A stretch of DNA of 49,704 bases. Origin: Chloroflexota bacterium (GTDB taxonomy: Bacteria > Chloroflexota > Limnocylindria > P2-11E). The stretch's first letter is position 1, and each line of letters begins with the position of its first letter. The notes below the pieces were generated by a model, which saw only the letters and a program-made list of their open reading frames with translations, did not search any database and was not told the DNA's origin. The stretch spans positions 1 to 49,704 of the forward strand of contig VBJD01000084.1 in assembly GCA_005887995.1 (NCBI GenBank), given 5' to 3'. Below, in pieces: positions 8,040-15,952 of this stretch. Both the position numbers and the translations under genes were made by a program.

Positions 8040-9770
8040 GTGGTCGTGGATCGGTGGCTTCGTCCGAGCCGTAGGGTCATGCACTGGGCGTGCGCGGTGG
8101 TGGTGGCCGTCGCGCTCGCGGAGACAACGTGGACGCCGGTCGCCGACGCGTCGTCCGCGAAGGCGCTCCAGCGAATCGATCCCGCGCTCTTCGCTCAGGC
8201 GAAGTCGCACCCGACGACCCTCTTCGACGTCATCGTGCAGGGTGCCCCGGATCGCAAGCGCGTCGACGCCCGTGAGAAGGCGAGATCCGTCGATCGTGCG
8301 GGCAAGGCCGTCCAAGAGGCCGGCGGGAGTCCGCGGCGCGCGCTGGGCATCATCGGCGGCGCGTCGGCGAAGGTCCGTGGCTCCGGGCTGATCACCCTCG
8401 CGAACGACGACGACGTCGCCTACATCTTCGCCGACGCGGCGCTCAACGCGAAGTTCGACCCGCAGACCGGCGCTTCGCTCGTCACCGGCGCGGGGACGCT
8501 CACCGTCAAGGCGCCGGCCACGTGGTCGCAGTACGGCGTCACCGGCCGCGGCATCGCGGTCGCGGTGATCGACAGCGGCATCTATGCGCATCGCGATCTC
8601 GCCGGACGCATCGTCGCGGCGATCGACTTCACCTCGGCGTCGCCGACCGTGTCGGCGACGCCGCTCGGCGATCCCGGCGGTCACGGCACGCACGTCGCAG
8701 GCCTCATCGCCGGCGACGGCACTGCCTCAGATGGCGCCTACACCGGCGTCGCTCCGGGCGCGAACCTCGTCGACGTGCGAGTGATCAACGCGAGCGGCGC
8801 GTCGAACGTCTCGACCGTCCTCGCGGGTCTGCAGTGGGTCCTCTCCAATCGCGCTCGCTACAACATCCGCGTCGCGAACCTCTCACTGGGCACGCCGGAG
8901 CAGACGAGCTACACGCTCAGCCCGCTCAGCGCGGCGGTCGAAGTGCTCCAGTACGCGGGCGTCAGCGTCGTCGTGTCCGCGGGCAACAGCGGTCCGGGCG
9001 CGGGCACGATCACGGCCCCCGGTGATGACCCGTTCGTCATCACGGTCGGCGCCGCCGACGACAACCGCACGAGCACGCTCGCCGACGACTCAGTTGCGGC
9101 CTTTTCGTCGGCCGGACCGACGCGCTACGACTCGCTCGCGAAGCCGGACGTCGTCGCACCTGGCCGCAGGATGGTGAGCCTGCGCTCGCCGGGTAGTGCG
9201 CTCGACGCGCTCCTGCCGGATCGCCAGGTCACCGCGTCGGGTTCGCCGACCGCTGAGTACTTCACGCTTTCAGGTACGTCGATGGCTGCCCCGATGGTCG
9301 CGGGGGCCGTCGCGCTCCTTCTCGAGCGCGATCCGACGCTCACGCCGCGTGAGGTGAAGCAGCGCCTCCTGTCGACCGCGGCGCCGCTGTCCTTCGGGTC
9401 GCGGTACACGCGCGGCGCCGGCCTGCTCGACACACTCGCCGCGGTCGCGTCCACTGATCACGGCGGCTGGAAGGATCGTTCGCGCGTGTCCGACGGCTTC
9501 GCGCAGATGGTGCTGCCGCTCATCTACGGCACCACGCTCACCTGGGAGGACGCGACGTTCAACGGTGGTGTCGACTCGAAGGGACGCCCCTGGACGCAGC
9601 TCACCTGGAGCGACATCACTTGGGACAACCTCACCTGGGATGCGATCTCGTGGAACGACATCACCTGGGAAGGCATCACCTGGGACTCCGTCACGCAGCA
9701 GGACATCACGTGGGAGACGACCTTCGATCCATTGAGCAGCAGCGGTCCGGGCTGGGGACCCCTGGACTGA
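8040..9770 (+). CDS. secreted S8 subtilisin-like serine protease with Trp-rich repeat tail
   Basis: Catalytic triad motifs VAVIDSGIYAHRDL, GGHGTHVAGLIAG, LSGTSMAAPMVAGAVALLLERDP; N-terminal signal-like segment. Confidence 0.92.
   Translation: MVVDRWLRPSRRVMHWACAVVVAVALAETTWTPVADASSAKALQRIDPALFAQAKSHPTTLFDVIVQGAPDRKRVDAREKARSVDRAGKAVQEAGGSPRRALGIIGGASAKVRGSGLITLANDDDVAYIFADAALNAKFDPQTGASLVTGAGTLTVKAPATWSQYGVTGRGIAVAVIDSGIYAHRDLAGRIVAAIDFTSASPTVSATPLGDPGGHGTHVAGLIAGDGTASDGAYTGVAPGANLVDVRVINASGASNVSTVLAGLQWVLSNRARYNIRVANLSLGTPEQTSYTLSPLSAAVEVLQYAGVSVVVSAGNSGPGAGTITAPGDDPFVITVGAADDNRTSTLADDSVAAFSSAGPTRYDSLAKPDVVAPGRRMVSLRSPGSALDALLPDRQVTASGSPTAEYFTLSGTSMAAPMVAGAVALLLERDPTLTPREVKQRLLSTAAPLSFGSRYTRGAGLLDTLAAVASTDHGGWKDRSRVSDGFAQMVLPLIYGTTLTWEDATFNGGVDSKGRPWTQLTWSDITWDNLTWDAISWNDITWEGITWDSVTQQDITWETTFDPLSSSGPGWGPLD
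9606..9725 (+). repeat. 15-bp period repeat encoding WxxIT-type pentapeptides
   Basis: Consecutive WSDIT WDNLT WDAIS WNDIT WEGIT WDSVT QQDIT WETTF at the C-terminus of the subtilase. Confidence 0.85.
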
Positions 9771-9781
9771 GGAGGAGAACG

Positions 9782-11161
9782 ATGACGAAGACACGTTTCG
9801 CGGCTCTCTACATCTGGACGGTGGTGCTGGGAGGCACGATCTGTTTCGTTCTCAACTCTCTCTCCGTCAAGCCAGCCTCGTCACTCGACCCGGTGATGTT
9901 CGTCTTCCTCCTGACGCTCGCCGGCATCGCGCAGCGCAATCCGGTCCGCCTCTTCCGTTCGAGCGCGATCTCGGTGGCGTTCGCGGTGAAGATCGCGGCG
10001 TACGTGCTCTTCGGCGTGAGCGTCGCCCTGTGGGCGAACCTCGTGGTCGTCGGCGTGAACGCGGTCACCCCATCGCCGAAGCCCGTGCGCAAGGTCCTCT
10101 TCAACTTCGGCCAGCTGAGCCTCTCGACGTTCGCCGCGGCGACGGCGTACCAGATCGTCGGCGGGGAGGTGCCGCCGGGCGCGGTCGTGCCGACCATCCT
10201 GGCCGTGGCGGTCTCGGGCGCGGTCTACTTCCTGTCGAGCTCGTTCATGACCTCGCTCGTCATCGCGCTCACGAGCAACGCGCGCTTCATCGAGACCTGG
10301 AACCGGAACTTCAGCTGGATGCCGGTGAACTACATCGCGACGGCGATCAACGGCGCCGCGCTCGCGCTCGCGTACCAGTCGATGGGCCTGTTCGGTGCCC
10401 TCGTCTTCGTGCTCCCGCTCGGCATCGCGTGGTACTCGTTCAAGCTGTACATGAGCAAGTCGACCGAAGTGCGCGCTCGAGTGAGCGAGCTTCAGGTCAC
10501 GAACGAGGTGCTCGCGCGAACGAACCAGCGTCTTGAGGAGTCGCACCTCTCCGTCATCGGCGCGCTCCTCGGCTCGCTCGAGGCGAAGGACCGCTACACC
10601 GAGGGCCACTCAGCGGCGACGATGTTCCACGCGGTCGCCGTCGCGAGGCGGCTGGGCCTCGGGCCCGACGAGATCGCGGCGGTCCAGCTCGGCGCGCTGT
10701 TCCACGACATCGGCAAGATCGGCGTGCCCGACGGCATCCTGCGCAAGCCGGACCGCCTGACCGACGACGAGTGGACCGAGATGCGGCTGCACCCGCTCAT
10801 CGGCGCGAACCTCCTCGCGCACGTGCCGAACCTCGAGAAGGTGCGTCCGATCGTTCTCGCGCACCACGAGCGCTACGACGGCACGGGCTACCCGAACCGC
10901 CTCTCAGGGAGCGAGATCCCGCTCGCGGCGCAGATCATCGCCGCCGCCGACGCGTTCGAGGCGATGACCTCGACGCGGCCGTACCGGCCGGCGATGTCAC
11001 GCGAGCTCGCGCTCGCGGAGCTGTGCGCGGTCGCCGGCAAGCAGCTGAGCCCGCTCGTCGTGGACGTCTTTGTCGACGTCCTGCGCGAGGATGTGGGTAC
11101 GACGCAGGAACACGAGAGCGTGTACCAGCAGGCCGTTCAGGCGGTGCGAGCGACCGGCTAG
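9782..11161 (+). CDS. membrane HD-GYP domain protein (putative c-di-GMP phosphodiesterase)
   Basis: HDIGKIGVPDGIL, HHERYDGTGYP, AQIIAAADAFEAMTSTRPYR; ATG9782 preceded by GGAGGAG SD. Confidence 0.88.
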   Translation: MTKTRFAALYIWTVVLGGTICFVLNSLSVKPASSLDPVMFVFLLTLAGIAQRNPVRLFRSSAISVAFAVKIAAYVLFGVSVALWANLVVVGVNAVTPSPKPVRKVLFNFGQLSLSTFAAATAYQIVGGEVPPGAVVPTILAVAVSGAVYFLSSSFMTSLVIALTSNARFIETWNRNFSWMPVNYIATAINGAALALAYQSMGLFGALVFVLPLGIAWYSFKLYMSKSTEVRARVSELQVTNEVLARTNQRLEESHLSVIGALLGSLEAKDRYTEGHSAATMFHAVAVARRLGLGPDEIAAVQLGALFHDIGKIGVPDGILRKPDRLTDDEWTEMRLHPLIGANLLAHVPNLEKVRPIVLAHHERYDGTGYPNRLSGSEIPLAAQIIAAADAFEAMTSTRPYRPAMSRELALAELCAVAGKQLSPLVVDVFVDVLREDVGTTQEHESVYQQAVQAVRATG

Positions 11162-11166
11162 GGCGG

Positions 11167-12612
11167 CTAGGGTCCCTCGCCTCGCGCGAGGTCAAGCGCG
11201 ACCGCGCTGACGACGTCGCCCGCGCGCTGCAGGTGACGGAGGTCGACCTTTTCGACGGTGTCCTTCGTCGTGTGCAGGATGTAGTCGCTCCAGAGCACGA
11301 GGATCGCAGGCACGCCGCGACGCGAGAACGGCTGCTGGTCGCTCCCGCCACCGCCGACGCCGTTGAACGGCACGCCGGCGCGCGACGCGGCCGCGCGGAA
11401 GCGGTCCTGGAGCGCGCGCGATTCGTTCGTCGCCTCGAGGATCTCCCCGCAGCAGCCAATGACATCAAGGTTGATCATCGCGACGAGGCTCTCGACGCGG
11501 CCGGGGCTCGAGGACATCCGCGCGATGTACGACTCGGACCCGAGGAAACCCTCCTCCTCGCCCGCGAACGCGACGAAGATCACCGAGCGCTTGAGCTCCG
11601 ATCTGTGCGCGGCGAGCACACGCGCGACCTCGATCGTGATCGAGGGCCCAGAGGCGTTGTCGTTCGCCGCCGCGAAGACCGTCCCGTTCGGATCGGTCCC
11701 GACTCCGTCGAGGTGTCCGCCGATGAGGACAGCGCGAGCCGCGTCGGTCCCGCTCGCGCGAAGGAGCCCGACGACGTTCGACGCCATCACCTGATGGACC
11801 GGCGTCACCGGCACGCTCATCTGAATGTTCGTGTCGACGGCGAAGCCGACATCGAGCGTGCTCGTGTTGCTACGCCGCGCGCGCACGGCGTCGCGGACCT
11901 GCGTGACGGTCTTTCCCGACGGCGCGAGGAGTTCGTTCGCGGTCGTCTCGCTCACGACGAGCATCGGGATCGTCTGCGCGAACTGCTGCGCGATGTATGA
12001 GTACTTGATCGTCGGCTCGCCGACGACGAGGATCCCTAGGCCACCGCGCTGCACGATGTTCTCCTGGTACCCGGTCACCGTCGGGCCGGTCACGAGGGCG
12101 ATGCGTCCCTTCACGTCGACGCCGGCGAAGTCATCCTGGCCGCCCGTCGCTGCGCCGCCGCCGACGACCGCGAGCTTCGCATCCGCGCTCCCATTCCCTG
12201 CGCGGCCGCCGATGCTCTCGGTGAAGTCGACGCGATGCGTCCACGTCTTCGCGTCGGCGCCGGTGCGGCTGAGCGTTGGAGTGCCCGCGAGGTCGACGAT
12301 CTGCACCGGAAAGCGCTGGAAGTACGTGCCGTTATCGCCAAGCGGCTCGAGGCCGATCTCCTTGAAGCGCTCCGCGACGTACTGCGCGGCCTCTTCGAAT
12401 CCAGGCGATCCGGTGAACCGGCCGCCGCGGGCCGGATCGGCGAGGTAGGCGAGGTGCTGGTGCGCCCTCTCGCCGTCGAAGCCGAGCGCCGCCGCGCTCT
12501 CCGGGCTCGCGCTCGCGGCCACCGTCGCGGACGCCACCGGCGTGCTCGGCGCGGGCATCGCGGGCAGCGATGCGCACGAGACGAGAGCGAGCGCGAATGC
12601 GAGATACCTCAC
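11167..12612 (-). CDS. M28-family peptidase, probable secreted lipoprotein
   Basis: GGHLDGVGTDPNGTVFAAANDNASGP, FAGEEEGFLGS, INLDVIGCC, HTTKDT; GTG12612 gives VRYLAFALALVSC (lipobox). Overlaps the upstream gene by 4 nt. Confidence 0.88.
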   Translation of the reverse strand: MRYLAFALALVSCASLPAMPAPSTPVASATVAASASPESAAALGFDGERAHQHLAYLADPARGGRFTGSPGFEEAAQYVAERFKEIGLEPLGDNGTYFQRFPVQIVDLAGTPTLSRTGADAKTWTHRVDFTESIGGRAGNGSADAKLAVVGGGAATGGQDDFAGVDVKGRIALVTGPTVTGYQENIVQRGGLGILVVGEPTIKYSYIAQQFAQTIPMLVVSETTANELLAPSGKTVTQVRDAVRARRSNTSTLDVGFAVDTNIQMSVPVTPVHQVMASNVVGLLRASGTDAARAVLIGGHLDGVGTDPNGTVFAAANDNASGPSITIEVARVLAAHRSELKRSVIFVAFAGEEEGFLGSESYIARMSSSPGRVESLVAMINLDVIGCCGEILEATNESRALQDRFRAAASRAGVPFNGVGGGGSDQQPFSRRGVPAILVLWSDYILHTTKDTVEKVDLRHLQRAGDVVSAVALDLARGEGP

Positions 12613-14987
12613 TCGGCCGCACCCATTTCGAGGAGCGCCTGCACGACGACCTCGCCGGATTCCCGCAGGCGCTTTGGATCGATCGAGGCCGGCGTGTCGC
12701 CGGTGGTGTGGAAGGGGCCGAGGTCGGTCGGGCCGACGCTGATCGCCGGCACCCGCCGGCGCAGCCACGACGCGTGATCGCTGGCGCCGATGAGCGGTGT
12801 GTATTCCAGGTCGTAGCCGAGCCGCTCCGCGGCTGAGCGCAGACGGTCGTGCAGCGAGAAGTTCTCATCCGACGCGGCGAGGCCACCGCAGCAGCCCTCC
12901 ATGTCGAGGTTGATATAGGCGACGACGTTCTCCGGCCGGTACGGCTTGGTGATGGAGTTCTGGACGAAGACTTCCGAGCCCACGAGCCCCTCCTCCTCAC
13001 CGGAGAACGCAGCGAAGACGAAAGAGTTCTTCAGCATCGCGCGGTGCTGCGCCAGCACGCGCGCCACCTCGATGATGACGGCCGGCCCCGAGCCGTTGTC
13101 GTTCGCGCCGGGGAACACCGTGCCGTTCGGATCCTTGCCCACGCCGTCGAGGTGCCCTCCCACGATGAGGTACTTCTTCGCGCGCTCCGGATCCGTTCCC
13201 GGCAGGAGGCCAACGACGTTCATCGTGTCGACCTCCTCGACGGGCCCGAGCGGAACGGAGACACGCACACGCGTGTCCGTGTCGAAGGACAGCGGCTCGG
13301 GTACGACGCGTTGCAGGCTCGGGCGCTCGCGAGCGCGGCGCTGACGTTCCTCAAGGGTCTTGCGCAGATCGCCGATCTGCTTGCCCGATGCGGCGATGAG
13401 CTCGTTCGCCACGGCCTCGCTGATCACGATCGAGGGCAGCGTGTCTTTTTCGAACGCGGGGATGGGGGAGAACTTGATGATGCCAACGGGCGCGTCGCTC
13501 GCCTGCACGAAGATGACCCCCTTCGCGCCTTCGCGGATCGCGATGTCGATCGGGTCGCCCTGCGTGGGCCCAGCGATCATCACGATGTTCCCCTCGGGAT
13601 GCACGCCGGCGTAGTCGCTGTACTCCGGCGTCTTCACACCGCCGCCGACGTACACGACGTTGCCCTCCGCGGTGCCGCCGGCGGCACGTCCGCCGACCCG
13701 CTCGGTGAAGTCGACGCGGTGCGTGAACGACTTCGCCTCCGCGCCGGTGGTCTCGAACGTCGGCGTCGCGGTGATGCGCACGACCGACTGCTTGAAGCTC
13801 TGGAAATACGAGCCAGTCTCGAGCGGCTGAAGGCCGATCTCCTTGAAGTGGTCGGCGACGTACTGCGCGGCGGCGACGTAGCCCGGCGAGCCGCTGAATC
13901 GTCCCTCGCGCGCCGGATCGCCGATGTACGCGAGGTGCTGCGCGGCACGCGGCGCATCGAACGAGCGGGCGATCGGCACATAGGAGCCCGCGGGCCCGAG
14001 CATCGGCGTGACGACGCGCATCGCGACGAGGACGGCCGCGAGGGCGGCAAGGGTGCGCCACGACAGGACACGGCCGAGCGCGATCGGCGTCCGCTCGAAC
14101 ATCGTGCGCAGGCCGTGGCCGAGCACGTTGAAGCCGAAGACGGCGCTCGCGAACGCCGCGGCGGGAACGAGCGCGATCCACGCGGAGCTGTACACGGCGA
14201 AACGCCCGCCGGCCAGGATCGCGCCCCATTCGGCGCTCGAAAAGATGAACTGCGACCCACCGCCGAGGCCGCGGTCGTCGATCGGGATGCTGAAGCCGCC
14301 GCCCACGACGATGCCGAGGAACCCGAGCTCGCCGAGCGCGAGCAGGATCGCGCTCGCCTCGAGCGCGCCCGACACCGCGAGGATGGGCATGAGGTTCGGC
14401 AGGACGTGCCGCGTGAAGAGCGCGAACTCGGAGAGGCCGAGCGCGCGTCCGGCCTCGAGGAAGGGCCGGCCTTGCAGCGCGACGACCGCCGAGCGCGTCG
14501 CGCGGCCGAAGCCCCACCACCCCGTGATCGCGAGCGCGAGGACGAACGCGGAGAGGCCCGAGCGGATGTCGAAGGCGAAGATCCATAGGAGTGCGAACAA
14601 GATGGTGGGGAACGCAGCGAACGCGTCGATGAGCGCGGAGACGAGGCGATCGGCAGCACGCCCCGAGAACCATCCTGCGACGGCGCCCAGGGTCGTCCCG
14701 GTGACGAGACGCGCGAGGAGCACGGCGAACGCGATCGTCAGAGTGGCGCGCGCGCCGAACATGACCTCGACCCAGATGTCTCGGCCCGCGTTGTCCGACC
14801 CGAGGGGATAACCGAACTGGCCGGGCTCGAACGGTGGCGGGATCGTGCGGGTGCCGATGACGACGAACGACCGTGTCTTCAGCGGATCGACCGATGTCAA
14901 CAGCGGCGCGGCGAGACCCAGTACGAGCCAACCCATGACGATGAGCAGACCGACGACGAGCTGCCAGGTGATCGCCCGTCGGATCAT
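12609..14987 (-). CDS. DppC-like ABC peptide permease fused to C-terminal M28 peptidase domain
   Basis: Single 792-aa frame from ATG14987: MIRRAITWQLVVGLLIVMGWLVLG...GSDNAGRDIWVEVMFGARATLTIAF...FLEAGRALGLSEFALFTRHVLPN (DppC), then an extra TM LAALAAVLVAMRVVTPMLG, then M28 motifs GGHLDGVGKDPNGTVFPGANDNGSGP, SGEEEGLVGS, HTTGDT. Confidence 0.88.
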   Translation of the reverse strand: MIRRAITWQLVVGLLIVMGWLVLGLAAPLLTSVDPLKTRSFVVIGTRTIPPPFEPGQFGYPLGSDNAGRDIWVEVMFGARATLTIAFAVLLARLVTGTTLGAVAGWFSGRAADRLVSALIDAFAAFPTILFALLWIFAFDIRSGLSAFVLALAITGWWGFGRATRSAVVALQGRPFLEAGRALGLSEFALFTRHVLPNLMPILAVSGALEASAILLALGELGFLGIVVGGGFSIPIDDRGLGGGSQFIFSSAEWGAILAGGRFAVYSSAWIALVPAAAFASAVFGFNVLGHGLRTMFERTPIALGRVLSWRTLAALAAVLVAMRVVTPMLGPAGSYVPIARSFDAPRAAQHLAYIGDPAREGRFSGSPGYVAAAQYVADHFKEIGLQPLETGSYFQSFKQSVVRITATPTFETTGAEAKSFTHRVDFTERVGGRAAGGTAEGNVVYVGGGVKTPEYSDYAGVHPEGNIVMIAGPTQGDPIDIAIREGAKGVIFVQASDAPVGIIKFSPIPAFEKDTLPSIVISEAVANELIAASGKQIGDLRKTLEERQRRARERPSLQRVVPEPLSFDTDTRVRVSVPLGPVEEVDTMNVVGLLPGTDPERAKKYLIVGGHLDGVGKDPNGTVFPGANDNGSGPAVIIEVARVLAQHRAMLKNSFVFAAFSGEEEGLVGSEVFVQNSITKPYRPENVVAYINLDMEGCCGGLAASDENFSLHDRLRSAAERLGYDLEYTPLIGASDHASWLRRRVPAISVGPTDLGPFHTTGDTPASIDPKRLRESGEVVVQALLEMGAAE

Positions 14988-15907
14988 GCCGCGGCTCCCG
15001 TTGCGGCGTGCACGAAGCGCGCGGCGAGCGCGTCGAGCGAGAAGCGCACGATGGCGATCGTGACCGCAAGCGCGCCGAGCAGTGTGCCCGCGGTCGCCGC
15101 GTCGAAGCGGCGGATCGCCTGCAACAGCGAGAAGCCCAGTCCGGGCCACGAGAAGAAGACCTCGACGACGGGCAGCGTCGAGAGCGCGATCGAGAGTGCG
15201 GCCGCGACCGCGCCGAGGATCGGCACCGCGGCGTTGCGCAGCGCGTGACGGAAGAGGACGAGCCTCTCCATCAGCCCTTTCGATCGTGCGGTGCGCACGT
15301 AGTCGCTCATCAGCGTTTCGTCGACGGCGACGTACGTGAAGTTCGCGATCTGCGCGAACGGTCGCGCCGCGAGAACGACGACCGGGAGGATGAGGTGGTC
15401 GTCCCACCCGAAACCGAACGAGGGCCAGAGGCGGATGCCCCAGCGGCTGACCATGTTCGCCGAGAGCAGGATGAGGAGGATCGCGAGGAGGAACGAGGGC
15501 GTCGAGACGGCGAGCACCGTGACGCTGAGCAGGGCGCCCCGCAGACGCCGGCTCTTCGTCGCGGCGGCGGCGATGCCGACGAGCATGCCGAGCGCGGTCG
15601 CGATGAGCACGGCGAGGCCGACGAGCACCATGCTCTTCGGGTACGCGTCGAGAAGGACTTCGCCCATCGATCGGCGCCGCCCGCCGAGGATCGAGGTCGA
15701 CGTCGCCTCGCCGAGGCTGCCTTGCAGGAGGCTGCCGAAGTAGTCCTGCGTGCCTTCCCACGCACGGCGCACGATCTCGTCGAGGCCGAGGTGCTGGGCG
15801 CGTGTGCTCGCGGCAACGAGCGCGAACTGCGCGAGGACAACGATGAGGATGAAGGTGAAGAGGACGAGGACGATACGGGTGAGGATGCCGAGCAGAGCGC
15901 GGTTCAC
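14984..15907 (-). CDS. DppB-like ABC peptide permease
   Basis: SDYVRTARSKGLMERLVLFRHALRNAAVPILG (EAA-loop type), VEVFFSWPGLGFSLLQAI; ATGA overlap with downstream dppC fusion. Confidence 0.85.
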   Translation of the reverse strand: MNRALLGILTRIVLVLFTFILIVVLAQFALVAASTRAQHLGLDEIVRRAWEGTQDYFGSLLQGSLGEATSTSILGGRRRSMGEVLLDAYPKSMVLVGLAVLIATALGMLVGIAAAATKSRRLRGALLSVTVLAVSTPSFLLAILLILLSANMVSRWGIRLWPSFGFGWDDHLILPVVVLAARPFAQIANFTYVAVDETLMSDYVRTARSKGLMERLVLFRHALRNAAVPILGAVAAALSIALSTLPVVEVFFSWPGLGFSLLQAIRRFDAATAGTLLGALAVTIAIVRFSLDALAARFVHAATGAAA

Positions 15908-15952
15908 GGCGGTGGGATGACCGGCATCTCGACCTAGAATACTTATGCGGAC

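Noticed and set aside
7870-8040. Possible c-di-GMP riboswitch upstream of the subtilase, given neighbouring GGDEF and HD-GYP genes
   Set aside because: No GEMM-like conserved sequence recognised by eye; a covariance-model search would be needed.
7842-8693. N-terminal half of the 546-aa GGDEF ORF
   Set aside because: Arg-rich, antisense to the subtilase; real start with SD is near 7841.
14988-15761. N-terminal 258 aa of the 1050-aa ORF in front of DppC
   Set aside because: Shadow of the dppB coding frame; ATG14987 overlaps the dppB stop.
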